64,000 nt of DNA from Haloarcula japonica DSM 6131 (lineage in GTDB: Archaea; Halobacteriota; Halobacteria; Halobacteriales; Haloarculaceae). Positions 52,673 through 62,160 of this stretch are shown in pieces. Every line of letters starts with the position of its first letter. The first letter of the stretch is position 1. Position numbers and translations under genes: made by a program. The notes below the pieces were generated by a model. It had not been told where the DNA came from. It saw only the letters and a list, made by a program, of their open reading frames with translations, and searched no databases. The DNA is taken from NCBI RefSeq assembly GCF_000336635.1, contig NZ_AOLY01000042.1:327359-391358 (forward strand). The letters are read 5' to 3'.

Positions 52673-53106
52673 CCGACGAACTCCGCGTCCACTTGCATTA
52701 CACGATGCGGGGCTCGTACCCGCTCCGGCTGGTCGACGTGTTGTTCTGTACGGAGCAGGCCTACTTCGTCGAGTACGACTATCTGACACCCGTCGACCTG
52801 TTGTTCGGATCGCCGGACCAGCGAGCCGCCGCATTCGCGTCGCGCGTCGTCGATGATGGCGTCCCTGCAGCCCTCGAAACCGCCGAAGCGATCGAGACAC
52901 AGTCATACGACACACTCGACAGTGTCGATATCCACACGGGTGGGCGAATCGGTCGGCCGAAAATCACGGCGCAGCCTCGGGCAGGCTCCGCAACAACGGT
53001 TCGAGTACACGGCCAGTTCGACTCCGAACCGTTCGTACAGGCGCTTCGGTCAACGGTGGACGGGCACGATGTCACGATCAGGCAAAGAGACGGGATCGGG
53101 TTCTGA
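52669..53106 (+). CDS. Unknown soluble protein co-translated with the Nramp-like carrier
   Basis: A 145-residue protein from a GTG start that overlaps the carrier stop (GTGA), so it is almost surely co-translated. It contains LRVHLHYTMRGSYPLRLVDV, AYFVEYDYLTP and a C-terminal beta-rich section (TTVRVHGQFDSEPFVQALRS). No family is recognised. The tight coupling suggests that it acts with the transporter, perhaps as a regulatory or coupling subunit. Its gene converges on the lactate dehydrogenase gene. Confidence 0.72.
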   Translation: MTDELRVHLHYTMRGSYPLRLVDVLFCTEQAYFVEYDYLTPVDLLFGSPDQRAAAFASRVVDDGVPAALETAEAIETQSYDTLDSVDIHTGGRIGRPKITAQPRAGSATTVRVHGQFDSEPFVQALRSTVDGHDVTIRQRDGIGF

Positions 53107-53135
53107 CCGCAACCGGGCGACGTCGCCGGACCCGG

Positions 53136-56100
53136 TTACCGTATTGCTGTCGCAACCATCTCGATGGGATGTGGCGGCTCCGCGTCGCCGTCGCCGAAAT
53201 CGTCGATCTGAGACCGGCAGGACGCGCCGGGCGCGACGACTTGCTCGGCAGGCGAATCGTCTATCTGCCCAAGGAGCAGGTCGGCAATGCCCTTGCTCAT
53301 CGAGTAGTGTTCGGCCTCGTAACCGAAGGAGCCAGCCATGCCACAGCAGCCCGAATCCAGCGGGTCCACATCGTAGCCGGCCCGCCGGAGGACGCCGACG
53401 GCGTGGTGGTCCTTCTTGGTCGCCTTCTGGTGGCAGTGGCCGTGGTACGCCAGCGAGTCGCCCGACGCGTCGAAGGAGATCGACTCTCCCAGCCGGTACG
53501 TGTCGAGATACTCGCAGACGCCGTACGTATTCTCCGCGACGGCGTCGACGTCGTCACCGGAAAGCAGGTCACGGTAGTCGGACTGATACATCACCGCGTC
53601 AGAGGGTTCGATGGTGACCACGTCCCAGCCGTCGCGGACTCGCGGTGCGAGCGAATCCACGTTCGCCCGCGCGGTCTTCCGAGCGTGGTCCAGCATACTC
53701 TTGGAGAAGGCGGGACGACCGCTATCAGTTACGTCGTCGGGGACGACTACATGGATGCCCGCCGCTTCCAGCACTTCTACTGCTGCTTTCCCGACATCTG
53801 GGTGGCTGTAGTTCGTGTAGGGGTCAGCGAGCAAGAGCGCCGTCCGGTCAGCACTGCTCGCTGCGACCAGTGCCCCGCCGCGGTCAGCCCACCAGTCCCG
53901 GAATGTGGTCCGGTGGAAGTCGGGTAACGTCCGTTCGTCCGTGATGCCGACTGTTTTCTCCATGAGGAGTCCCGACCCCGGCAGATCCATCAGCCAGTTC
54001 GACACCGGGGCGAACGCGCTTCCGACCGAGAGCACTGTCTCGACGTTGGCGAACAGTCGGTCCCGCAACGAGATGCCCTCGCGCTGGTGGTGTTCATGGA
54101 CCACCTCGGCCTTGAGCTTCGCCATGTCGACGCCGCTCGGGCAGTCCTTTTTACAGCCTTTACAGCCGATGCAGAGGTCGAGGACCTCCGTGACGAACTC
54201 CTCCTCGAATGGGTCCTCTGGGAGGTCACCGTCCATCGCCGACCGGAGCATGTTTGCCCGGCCGCGAGTGCTTGTGATCTCCTCCTCGGCGGCGCGGTAG
54301 GTCGGACACATGACGCCACCGGTGGTTTCCTGGTGGCCGGTACAGCCCGCACAGCCGTGACAGAGTTCGACCATCCCCTGGAACCCGTTTTCGTTGTCCC
54401 AGTCGAGTGTCGGTTCGAAGCCAGCGTCGAATTCGTAGTCCGGGTCGTACCGGAGGTTCTCGGCCGGGTCGTGCTCGCCACAGATGTTACCCGGATTCAG
54501 TCGCCAGTCCGGGTCGAACGCTGACTTCAGATCGCGGAACGTCTCCCAGAGGTCGTCCCCGTAGAGCTTGCGGTTCCACTGGGTCCGGGCGCGGCCGTCG
54601 CCGTGTTCACCCGACACGGACCCGTCGTACTGGACGACGAGGTCGGTGATAGCGTCGGAGATTTCTTCCATCGTCTCGATGCCGTCCTCGGATTTCAGGT
54701 TCAACAGCGGCCTGATGTGCAGGACGCCGGGGCCGGCGTGGGCGTAGTAGGAGGCGAAGGTGTCGTACTCGTCGAAGAGTTCCCTGATGTCGGCGACGTA
54801 CTCCGGGAGGTTCTCGGCCGGGACCGCCGTGTCCTCGACGAACGGCCAGTGCTTGTCGTCGCCGGTCCGCGACAGCAGAATCGGCAGCCCGGCCTTGCGC
54901 ATCTTCCAGAACTTCGCCTGCCGGTCCGCGTCGTAAGCCTCCAGCGCGTCGACGGCGTGGACCGGGGCATCAGTGACTGACGTCGCCCCCTCGATCGGGG
55001 ACTCTTTGGCGTCGTAACCGGGGAGTCGGTCAGCGAGCAGGTCCGCGACTTTCTGAGCGCCTTCCTCGGCCGAGTCGGCGTAGAACTCGACGAGCAGCGT
55101 CGAGTCCGTCTCCTCGGGGAGCATGCCGACGACATCGGCGAACTCCGGCGTCTCCGCGGCGAGGTCAAGGAGCACGTCGTCCATCACCTCGACAGCCGAG
55201 GGGTCGTGGTCGAGGATCGGGGCCACGTCCCGCATCGCCGAGATGATGTCGTCGTAGGTCAGCATGGCAACGGCCGTGGCGTCGGGGACGGGTTCGAGCG
55301 AGACTGTCGCCTCCGTCACGACGGCCAGCGTCCCTTCACTCCCGGCGAGCAAGCGTGCGAGGTTGACTTCGCCCCGTTCCCGGGCGTTGTCCACCAGTTC
55401 GTCCAGATTGTATCCGGAGACGTTGCGTTTGAGCTCCGGATATCTGTCGTCAATCTCCGCGGCGTCTTCTGCAAGGATCTTTGCGACTTCGGCGTAGATC
55501 CGGGTTTCGAGGTCAGCGTCCGGGCCGGCCTCGGTCGCTCGCGCTTCGAGGTCGTCGACATCGACCCAGCCGAATGTCGTGCGGGTTCCGTCAGCGAGGA
55601 CGACCTCACACTCCTCGATGTAGGCGTCCGTCTTGCCGTATTTCAGCGAGTGTGCGCCGGTCGTGTTGTTCCCGATTGCACCGCCGAGGACGCTCTTGTC
55701 GCCCCAGGCCGGGTCCGGCGCGAACTTCAGCCCGTGGGGTTCCAGGTGGTCGTTGAGTCGAGCGATGGTGATGCCGGCCTGTGCGCGGGCCCGCTCGGCC
55801 TCGGGGTCGACCGACAGCGCATCGTCCATGTGTCGCTTGAAATCGAGGACGACCGCCTCGTTGACGGCCTGCCCGGCGAGACTGGTCCCGCCACCCCGGG
55901 GAAGCACCGGAATATCCTGCCTGTCGCAGTACTCCATCACCGCGACCACGTCGTCGGTCGAGACCGGCGAGACGACGCCGATGGGGAGCTGTTCGTACGC
56001 GCTCGCGTCGGTTGCGAACAGCTCACGAGTGTACGTGTCGAAGCGTACATCACCGTCCACGCGGCGCTCCAGGGCCGCCACGAGGTCCGGTCTATGGACG

Positions 56101-56180
56101 CTTTCGCCCTGGTAATCGTAGTTCGCGTTCGGATCTGTCGCCGGGTCACGTTGCTCGGGGAGTCGGGAATCGTATGCCAT
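53136..56180 (-). CDS. Fused FAD/Fe-S D-lactate dehydrogenase (GlcD-GlcF type)
   Basis: A 1014-residue protein with an FAD-linked oxidase domain (PRGGGTSLAGQAVNEAVVLD, FAPDPAWGDKSVLGG, LLAGSEGTLAVVTEATV) joined to a C-terminal Fe-S part: GCAGCTGHQETTGG, CIGCKGCKKDCPSGVD near residue 668, then CCG-type motifs YHGHCHQKAT and DSGCCGMAGSFG near residue 940. It oxidises D-2-hydroxy acids, most likely lactate given the permease gene 42 bases upstream in the same operon, and passes electrons to the quinone pool. The ferredoxin motif is complete with cysteine ligands. Confidence 0.92.
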   Translation of the reverse strand: MAYDSRLPEQRDPATDPNANYDYQGESVHRPDLVAALERRVDGDVRFDTYTRELFATDASAYEQLPIGVVSPVSTDDVVAVMEYCDRQDIPVLPRGGGTSLAGQAVNEAVVLDFKRHMDDALSVDPEAERARAQAGITIARLNDHLEPHGLKFAPDPAWGDKSVLGGAIGNNTTGAHSLKYGKTDAYIEECEVVLADGTRTTFGWVDVDDLEARATEAGPDADLETRIYAEVAKILAEDAAEIDDRYPELKRNVSGYNLDELVDNARERGEVNLARLLAGSEGTLAVVTEATVSLEPVPDATAVAMLTYDDIISAMRDVAPILDHDPSAVEVMDDVLLDLAAETPEFADVVGMLPEETDSTLLVEFYADSAEEGAQKVADLLADRLPGYDAKESPIEGATSVTDAPVHAVDALEAYDADRQAKFWKMRKAGLPILLSRTGDDKHWPFVEDTAVPAENLPEYVADIRELFDEYDTFASYYAHAGPGVLHIRPLLNLKSEDGIETMEEISDAITDLVVQYDGSVSGEHGDGRARTQWNRKLYGDDLWETFRDLKSAFDPDWRLNPGNICGEHDPAENLRYDPDYEFDAGFEPTLDWDNENGFQGMVELCHGCAGCTGHQETTGGVMCPTYRAAEEEITSTRGRANMLRSAMDGDLPEDPFEEEFVTEVLDLCIGCKGCKKDCPSGVDMAKLKAEVVHEHHQREGISLRDRLFANVETVLSVGSAFAPVSNWLMDLPGSGLLMEKTVGITDERTLPDFHRTTFRDWWADRGGALVAASSADRTALLLADPYTNYSHPDVGKAAVEVLEAAGIHVVVPDDVTDSGRPAFSKSMLDHARKTARANVDSLAPRVRDGWDVVTIEPSDAVMYQSDYRDLLSGDDVDAVAENTYGVCEYLDTYRLGESISFDASGDSLAYHGHCHQKATKKDHHAVGVLRRAGYDVDPLDSGCCGMAGSFGYEAEHYSMSKGIADLLLGQIDDSPAEQVVAPGASCRSQIDDFGDGDAEPPHPIEMVATAIR

Positions 56181-56222
56181 GAATAGGGAGTAGGTGGAGG
56201 GTAGGTGGGTAGGTGAGTCGGG

Positions 56223-58001
56223 TTAGAACGCGCCCGGAGCCACGACGTAGGCCAAGATGAGCGTCAGTATGCCCGTGGCAACGCCGTAGTACAGCACCGG
56301 AATCAGTTCGAGGCGGATGACGCGCCCCTCCTCGCCGATGAGGCCGACCACCGTGAGGGCGGCGACCACGTTGTGAATGGCGATGAGGTTGCCGATTGCG
56401 CCGCCGACAGCCTGCGCGGCGACGATAATCTGGGTCGGCGCGCCGATCTGCTGTGCGGCCTGGAACTGGAACAGCCCGAACAGGATGTCACTGACCGTGT
56501 TCGAGCCGGCGATGAACGCGCCGAACGCGCCGATGAAGCCCGAGAAGAACGGGAACATCTGGCCGGTCCCGTTCGCCGTGATCTCCGACAGCAGTCCGAG
56601 CATCCCAGCGTCGGTCGGTGCGGCCTCCAGCACGACGGCACTGCCGGTCCGTTGCATGATCATGACCGTCGCGACCGCGAACCACAGCGCGACGACGGCC
56701 GGCGCGATGTTTCGGAGCGCCTCGCTCCACGAGGCTTTGATACCGTCGGTGTCCATGCCGTGGAGCGCGTACGTGATGACGGCGACGAGGACGAAGAGAC
56801 TCCCGGGGAGGTAGAACATCTCGACGCCCTCCGAGAACGGCGTGCCGAGGATGTTATTCCAGATCAGAACTCCGTTCGTCGACAGGAACTCCTGAATCGG
56901 GCTGACGACGCGAGTCACGACGAGCAGCGCGGCGACGAGGATGTACGGCAGCCAGGCCATGCCCAGTGACATGTCCTGTGAGTGGGACTCGGCGAAGTCC
57001 GCCGTACCGCCGTCGGCCGCGACAGTTCCCTCTCGGCTGCCGCCCGCGGTTGTACCAACGCCCTCACCGGGTTCGATACTTCCAACCCAGTGGTCCGGCC
57101 ACTGGGCCTGCGGGCCGAAGTCCCATTCGTCGTCGGGGAGGAAGTAGCCGGCCCGGAGCGTCGTCGTGACGACGAGCAGCCCGACCATCGCACCCAGTAG
57201 TCCCGGGAACGTCGGCCCGAGGAAGTACGCGGTCGCGACGTAGGGGATGGCAAAGGAAGCCCATGCGAACAGACACAGCGGCAGGACTTCGAGCGCCGGC
57301 TTGATCGACCGCTCCTCGCCGAAGAAACGGGTCATCATCGCCACGCCGATGAACGGGATGGCAATGCCGACGATAGCGTGGATAAGCGCCGCCCACACGC
57401 CAATCTGGGCGACGTACGCACCGACGCTCGCGAAGCCGCCCTGCTGAAGCACCTGCTGTGAAGCGCCCGTGCCCTCCGCGAACACCACGTCACGCAATCC
57501 GATTATCAGCGGCGTCCCGACCGCACCGAACGTGATTGCGAGGATGTTCCCCGTGAGCGCAACGACCACTGCAGCCAGTGGCGGGAAACCCAGACCAACC
57601 AGCAGCGGCCCGACAATTGCCGCCGGCGTCCCGAAGCCGGCCGCGCCCTCAATGAACGACCCCATGAGGAACACGAGCAGGATGACCTGGACACGCCGGT
57701 CGTCGCTGATCGAAGAGAACCCTGCGTTGATGACCTCGAACGCACCGGACTGTTTCAGCGTGTACAGCAGGAGTATCGCCCCGAAGACGATGACAAGGAT
57801 TCTGGTCGCTGTCAGCGCACCACGTATCGATGCGGCGGCGATCAGCGTAGGGGTCATCTGCCAGCCGACGAAGGCGGCGATAGCCGCCACCGCCCACGCA
57901 ATAGGCATTGTCCGTGTTGCCGGCTGGTACAGCCCGACCATCAACACCGCAATCGTCGCCAGCGGGAGCAGTGCCATGAGCACCAGTGTGTGCTCAGACA
58001 T
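56223..58001 (-). CDS. lctP: L-lactate permease (LctP family)
   Basis: A 592-residue membrane protein with about fourteen helices. Family marks are the FLMGSFIEGAAGFGTPAAIV segment, NILAITFGAVGTPLIIGLRD, and a late GSNTVSDILFGLFQFQAAQQ. LctP carriers import lactate or glycolate with protons. A polar loop of about 35 residues near 300-335 (GTTAGGSREGTVAADGGTAD) is probably cytosolic. A GGTGA SD lies six bases before the ATG, and a TATA (58181-58190) is far upstream, so the mRNA should have a leader of roughly 155 bases. The dehydrogenase gene follows in the operon. Confidence 0.93.
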   Translation of the reverse strand: MSEHTLVLMALLPLATIAVLMVGLYQPATRTMPIAWAVAAIAAFVGWQMTPTLIAAASIRGALTATRILVIVFGAILLLYTLKQSGAFEVINAGFSSISDDRRVQVILLVFLMGSFIEGAAGFGTPAAIVGPLLVGLGFPPLAAVVVALTGNILAITFGAVGTPLIIGLRDVVFAEGTGASQQVLQQGGFASVGAYVAQIGVWAALIHAIVGIAIPFIGVAMMTRFFGEERSIKPALEVLPLCLFAWASFAIPYVATAYFLGPTFPGLLGAMVGLLVVTTTLRAGYFLPDDEWDFGPQAQWPDHWVGSIEPGEGVGTTAGGSREGTVAADGGTADFAESHSQDMSLGMAWLPYILVAALLVVTRVVSPIQEFLSTNGVLIWNNILGTPFSEGVEMFYLPGSLFVLVAVITYALHGMDTDGIKASWSEALRNIAPAVVALWFAVATVMIMQRTGSAVVLEAAPTDAGMLGLLSEITANGTGQMFPFFSGFIGAFGAFIAGSNTVSDILFGLFQFQAAQQIGAPTQIIVAAQAVGGAIGNLIAIHNVVAALTVVGLIGEEGRVIRLELIPVLYYGVATGILTLILAYVVAPGAF

Positions 58002-58180
58002 CGGATCTCACCCCCGGCTTCCGGTCGGGACGAACGGGAGCCATTTCCCCAGCAGCGTCCACCGGGCGAAGGTATCCCACTCTCATTTCGGAACCACCTC
58101 GGTAGGCAGCTCTATCGCTCGAAACCATCCGATACAGCGGTTTCTGGTAGGGTGCATCAGTCACGTCGTCTGTCAGGGAG

Positions 58181-58190
58181 TATTTATACC
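58181..58190 (-). promoter_or_regulatory. TATA box of the lctP-lactate dehydrogenase operon
   Basis: Read on the minus strand the site is GGTATAAATA. It predicts initiation near 58158 and thus a leader of about 155 bases before the lctP ATG. The next A+T-rich segment upstream (58196-58210) could be an activator site or an alternative promoter. Confidence 0.55.
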
Positions 58191-58297
58191 TATCTACTGT
58201 TTATATTATCAGCTACTCAGAATAACGGTGGAACGGGAGCGAGAAACCCTGATGGCACAAAAAACACGGTTTATCATGTATGTGTGTCCGGAAGGGG

Positions 58298-58356
58298 GTA
58301 CAGTCGTGTGTAACCGGTATAGCAGTTCTTTACGCGGCGGTTTCACACGACTGTAC
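58298..58356. repeat. Inverted repeat with 19-base arms
   Basis: The left arm GTACAGTCGTGTGTAACCG (58298-58316) and the right arm (58338-58356), read on the other strand, agree at 18 of 19 positions; a 12-base core TACAGTCGTGTG/CACACGACTGTA is perfect. A third, partial copy of the core (TACAGTCG) starts at 58373 in the same orientation as the left arm. The spacer is 21 bases. It may be a paired operator for lactate or ThuA genes or a hairpin in a transcript. Confidence 0.65.
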
Positions 58357-58674
58357 TCCATCTGAAGCGGCTTACAGTCGTCTGTATTCCGCAGTGTCAG
58401 GGCGTTATTCACGGCCCTGTGGATACGGTTGGAGGTTGGGGCGTATCGGCGTTCACCCTTGCTGTTGCCATAGCCACTGTGGAGCCGTGCTGGCGCGCGG
58501 TGGACGCAAGCCAGACATTTGACGCCGAGTCACATCGAATGGTATCCGAGGCAGATGACGGGATTGTGGAGGAACCCGGCGAATACTCCACGGATAAGGA
58601 AACGTATCGCATTCTCTCGGCGTACGGATTGCCGCTTGGCGAACGCCGTTACGGCGGAGGTGGAAACCACGAGT

Positions 58675-59415
58675 ATGACACGCGTCACAGTCTGGAACGA
58701 GAACATCCACGAGCAGGAACACGAAGCGGTGGCTGACCTGTATCCCGACGGGATTCACGGCGCTATCGCCTCCGCACTGGAGGAGCGCGGGTTCGACGCG
58801 GAAACCGCGACGCTCCAGGAGCCCGAACACGGCCTCACCGAGGACGTACTGGCAGAAACGGACGTTCTGACCTGGTGGGGCCATGCCGCGCACGATCAGG
58901 TTGCCGACGAGGTTGTTTCCCGAGTGAAAGAGCGGGTCCTCGACGGCATGGGGCTCATCGTTCTCCACTCCGGCCACTATTCGAAGATTTTCCGCAAATT
59001 GATGGGGACGACCTGCAGTCTGAAATGGCGCGAAGCCGCCGAAACCGAGCGGTTGTGGGTCGTCGAGCCAGGCCATCCCATCGCCGATGGTATCGACGAG
59101 TACATCGAACTTCCGGAGACCGAGATGTACGGGGAACGGTTCGACATTCCGGCACCGGATACGCTCGTGTTCAACTCCTGGTTCGAGGGCGGTGAGGTGT
59201 TCCGTTCAGGGTGTTGCTACCGCCGCGGGGCGGGCCGGATCTTCTACTTCCGTCCTGGCCACGAGACGTACCCGATTTATCACAACAACACGGTCCAGCA
59301 GGTCCTCGCCAATGCCTGCGAGTGGGCCGCATCTGGGGACGGTCCGGAGCCATCGTTTGGCAACGCCGACCCGATTGAAGCCATCGACGAAAGCGACGAG
59401 CGGTCGGTCCACTGA
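58675..59415 (+). CDS. ThuA-like (trehalose-utilisation) protein
   Basis: A 246-residue glutamine-amidotransferase-like fold protein. ThuA-family features include [13 protein letters not shown] at the start, [26 protein letters not shown], and [13 protein letters not shown] then [20 protein letters not shown]. The family is linked to sugar use in bacteria; its reaction is not firmly known. An SD GGAGGTGG (58656-58663) lies about twelve bases upstream of the ATG, so the start at 58675 is well supported and the transcript has a leader. The C-terminus is acidic. Confidence 0.85.
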   Translation: MTRVTVWNENIHEQEHEAVADLYPDGIHGAIASALEERGFDAETATLQEPEHGLTEDVLAETDVLTWWGHAAHDQVADEVVSRVKERVLDGMGLIVLHSGHYSKIFRKLMGTTCSLKWREAAETERLWVVEPGHPIADGIDEYIELPETEMYGERFDIPAPDTLVFNSWFEGGEVFRSGCCYRRGAGRIFYFRPGHETYPIYHNNTVQQVLANACEWAASGDGPEPSFGNADPIEAIDESDERSVH

Positions 59416-59494
59416 TTTCGGCGTCAGGTTTAGCGGCCTCGTATTTAATCGAGCTGTGTTACATTCTATTACAATGGATACGCACCCTACGCAG

Positions 59495-60064
59495 TCACTG
59501 TGGGAACACGGGCTGTACCTTGTCTCGTCGTCGTTCACCGTTTCCCAGATGGTCGACATCGAGCTGTACCCCAGTTCCGAGTGTTGATTCGAGCTGATCG
59601 AACAGCGGATCGAGCGACGTTTCGACCGGCGACAACACCCGCCACCGATACGTACTGCCGGTGCGTTCCGATTCGAAGACGACACCGTCCCCGATGTAAT
59701 CAGTGACGATAGCAGGTACTGCACAACACCGGTCAATGTGTGCGTGGTACGTATATACAGTTCTGGCGGCCGGTCGCCGGTCGAGAACCTGATATTCCCG
59801 CGTCCCGGAACAGCGGTGCTCGTCGAGATACTCGTTACAGCCTTCGTCGTCGAGAAACACCTCATCGAACGCGGAAATGGCGTCAACGGGACCGTCTACG
59901 TGGTCGATACGCCACATAGCGTTTTCGGTCACGGTACATCTGGCGTTCCGGAGTCGTAGCGTAGGGTACTCGTGAAACAGGTCCATTAGCGGGTCGGCAC
60001 CCGCAGTGAACCTGATATTGAACTCGAACTCCTTCACAGAGGATACATGGTTCTGTGATGCCAT
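59495..60064 (-). CDS. Regulator-like protein missing its C-terminal HTH domain
   Basis: A 189-residue protein matching the N-terminal sensor half of a haloarchaeal family of HTH_10-type (bacterio-opsin activator) regulators: EFEFNIRFTAGADPLMDLFH, LRLRNARCTVTENAMWRIDH, EYLDEHRCSGTREYQVL, TYHAHIDRCCAVP and GDGVVFESERTGSTYRWRVL. Full members continue into an HTH region (a QREAL-type helix) after about residue 180. Here the frame stops after DKVQPVFPQ, and none of the other frames up to the ThuA-like gene shows that domain. So it is either a broken gene or a protein acting without direct DNA binding. Confidence 0.65.
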   Translation of the reverse strand: MASQNHVSSVKEFEFNIRFTAGADPLMDLFHEYPTLRLRNARCTVTENAMWRIDHVDGPVDAISAFDEVFLDDEGCNEYLDEHRCSGTREYQVLDRRPAARTVYTYHAHIDRCCAVPAIVTDYIGDGVVFESERTGSTYRWRVLSPVETSLDPLFDQLESTLGTGVQLDVDHLGNGERRRDKVQPVFPQ

Positions 60065-60282
60065 AGTGAATCAGTCGATAATGCTGTCGGTCGGATTCAG
60101 ACTCCAAACCGACTGTAGTGACGTGGTAGAGGCGGCAGTGCCACAAATTACGCACTTGCTTAGCAGCACCTGACCCGAGTTTACCTACCGTCGAATACAG
60201 TCTGTACTCGCCGGCCAGTGACCAGTAACACGGTTTTCAGTGGTTAGCAATGAGATAGACGCGTCTGGAGTCGGTTCGGATT

Positions 60283-60861
60283 CTACTCCTCGGGACCGAA
60301 CAGCGCGTCCGCGTCGGCGGGCGTATCGAAGTCGTGGAAGTGCTCCCCTTTCTCTTTCGTGAGAATATTCAGGGCCGCTGCCGCGCCGTCACCGGCGGAG
60401 ATGACGGCCTGCCACTCCTCGGCGCGGACCATGCCACCCGTGGCGTAGGCGTCGGCAACGCTCGTCTCCATCGTCACATCCACGTCGACCGTATCCTCGT
60501 CAGTCATGTCACAGCCCAGGGACTCAGCGAGGTCACGGTTGGCCCCCGTCGCGAGGACGAGGTAAGTCGCTTCGTACGTATCGTCCTCGGTAGCCACCTC
60601 GAATCCGGCATCGGTTTGCTGCACATCGGTCACCTCTGTACCCTGCTTTCTGTCGACGCCGAAGCTGTCGACCTGTGTCCGGGCAGTCTCCATGAACGCA
60701 GACCCGTCTTGGGAGCCCACCCCGAGATAATTGAACAGGTGCGCTTTGTGCATCCAGGTCCCGTCAGTGTCGAAGACTGTCGTTTCCAGCCCGTTTTTCT
60801 GTGCAAACAGTGCCGCGCTCAGGCCGGCGGGGCCGCCCCCGACGATGAGAACATCCGTCAT
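60283..60861 (-). CDS. Small thioredoxin-reductase-like flavoprotein
   Basis: A 192-residue FAD protein: DVLIVGGGPAGLSAALFAQK is the Rossmann FAD motif, with TYLVLATGANRDLAESLG and VADAYATGGMVRAEEWQAVI near the C-terminus. It resembles the single-domain TrxR-like proteins of archaea that lack the NADPH-binding domain and the CxxC redox pair, which I do not see. Its electron partner is unknown. A TATA-like TATAAATAC is only about 8-16 bases upstream of the ATG, so the exact start is uncertain, though the GGGPAG motif fixes the N-terminal region. It is divergent from a zinc dehydrogenase. Confidence 0.8.
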   Translation of the reverse strand: MTDVLIVGGGPAGLSAALFAQKNGLETTVFDTDGTWMHKAHLFNYLGVGSQDGSAFMETARTQVDSFGVDRKQGTEVTDVQQTDAGFEVATEDDTYEATYLVLATGANRDLAESLGCDMTDEDTVDVDVTMETSVADAYATGGMVRAEEWQAVISAGDGAAAALNILTKEKGEHFHDFDTPADADALFGPEE

Positions 60862-60972
60862 GCATCTGTATTTATATTCCATCGCTGGTAATTGTTTCCA
60901 TCCAATAAAACGTGCAGTCGGATATGGCAAAGGCATGAGAACGGTTTTCCACAACCGCCCCGAAGCGATCAT

Positions 60973-62013
60973 ATGCGCGCAGCCATCTATCGCGGCCCCG
61001 GTGAGATCACAGTCGAAGAGGTCCCGCGGCCGGAAATCGAATCGCCCACCGACGCGATTGTCCGTGTGACCCACACCGCCGTCTGTGGCTCCGACCTGTG
61101 GTTCTATCGCGGCCAGAGTGACCGAGAGGAAGGGTCCCGCGTCGGCCACGAACCGATGGGTATCGTCGAGGAAGTCGGCGACGACGTGCGCTCAGTCGAG
61201 CCCGGCGACCGGGTGTTTGCCCCGTTCGTCATCAGCTGTGGCCGGTGTGAGTTCTGCCGGAAAGGGCTGCATACGTCCTGTGTCAACGGCGATTCCTGGG
61301 GTGGCGACAACGGCGGCGGCCAGGGAGAGTACGTCCGAGCGACGGAAGCCGACGGGACGCTCGTCCGGGTCCCCGACCGTCACGCTGACGACGAGGACAC
61401 GCTGGAAGCGATTCTCCCGCTGACGGACGTGATGGGGACCGGTCACCACGCGGCGGTGAGCGCCGGCGTCGGCGAGGGCGACACTTGTATCGTCGTCGGC
61501 GACGGGGCCGTCGGACTGTGTGGCGTGCTTGCGGCCCGTCGTCTCGGGGCGGAACGCATCATCGCGATGGGACATCACGAGGACCGTCTCGAACTCGCTG
61601 AGTCGTTCGGCGCGACAGAGACCGTCGCCGCCCGTGGTCAAGATGCCGTGGACGCCGCGGACGACCTGACCAACGGCGGTGCAAACCACGTTCTGGAATG
61701 TGTCGGTGCGGCCTCGGCGATGGAGACCGCTATCGACGTCTGTCGGCCGGGCGGGACCGTCGGCTACGTCGGTGTCCCGCATGGCGTCGACGACTCCGGT
61801 TTGGACGTGTTCTCGCTGTTCGGCGACAACATCGCGCTCAACGGTGGCGTCGCACCGGTTCGCGCCTACGCCGACGACCTGCTGAACGACGTGTTGCAGG
61901 GGACACTCGACCCGTCACCGATATTCACAAAAACCGTCGATCTCGACGGCGTCCCCGAGGGGTATCGAGCGATGGATGAGCGCGAAGCCATCAAAGTTCT
62001 CGTCAAGCTGTAG
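60973..62013 (+). CDS. Zinc-dependent dehydrogenase (threonine dehydrogenase/Tdh-like)
   Basis: A 346-residue medium-chain dehydrogenase. Zinc ligands lie in AVCGSDLWFYRGQ and VGHEPMGIVEE; the structural cluster is CGRCEFCRKGLHTSC; the Rossmann motif is VVGDGAVGLCGVLAARRLGA. GANHVLECVGAASAMETAI is typical of polyol and threonine dehydrogenases. Substrate not assigned. The ATG at 60973 (MRAAIYRGPGEITV) is the usual family start; the longer frame from 60892 is less likely. Confidence 0.88.
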   Translation: MRAAIYRGPGEITVEEVPRPEIESPTDAIVRVTHTAVCGSDLWFYRGQSDREEGSRVGHEPMGIVEEVGDDVRSVEPGDRVFAPFVISCGRCEFCRKGLHTSCVNGDSWGGDNGGGQGEYVRATEADGTLVRVPDRHADDEDTLEAILPLTDVMGTGHHAAVSAGVGEGDTCIVVGDGAVGLCGVLAARRLGAERIIAMGHHEDRLELAESFGATETVAARGQDAVDAADDLTNGGANHVLECVGAASAMETAIDVCRPGGTVGYVGVPHGVDDSGLDVFSLFGDNIALNGGVAPVRAYADDLLNDVLQGTLDPSPIFTKTVDLDGVPEGYRAMDEREAIKVLVKL

Positions 62014-62160
62014 TCGGCCTGTACTGGCTGTCAGCCACGCAGACCGTGGAAGACCTCGCTACAGGTTATGCGATTAGTTCTAAAGCGATCTGTACGGACC
62101 AAGCTCTGGGGAGGTCAGTGCGCCGTCCTGTGGAGAGTCAACTATAATGCACAGGTGCTG

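Larger units (their letters stand above)
58002..58674 (+). other. Long intergenic region with the lctP leader and inverted repeats
   Basis: About 670 bases between divergent lctP and ThuA-like genes. It holds the lctP SD and TATA at its left end, a further A+T-rich stretch (58196-58210), the inverted repeats at 58298-58356 and an SD (GGAGGTGG, 58656-58663) for the ThuA-like gene. Long open frames here are basic or run antisense to real genes and I do not support them. No RNA gene is recognised. Confidence 0.6.
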
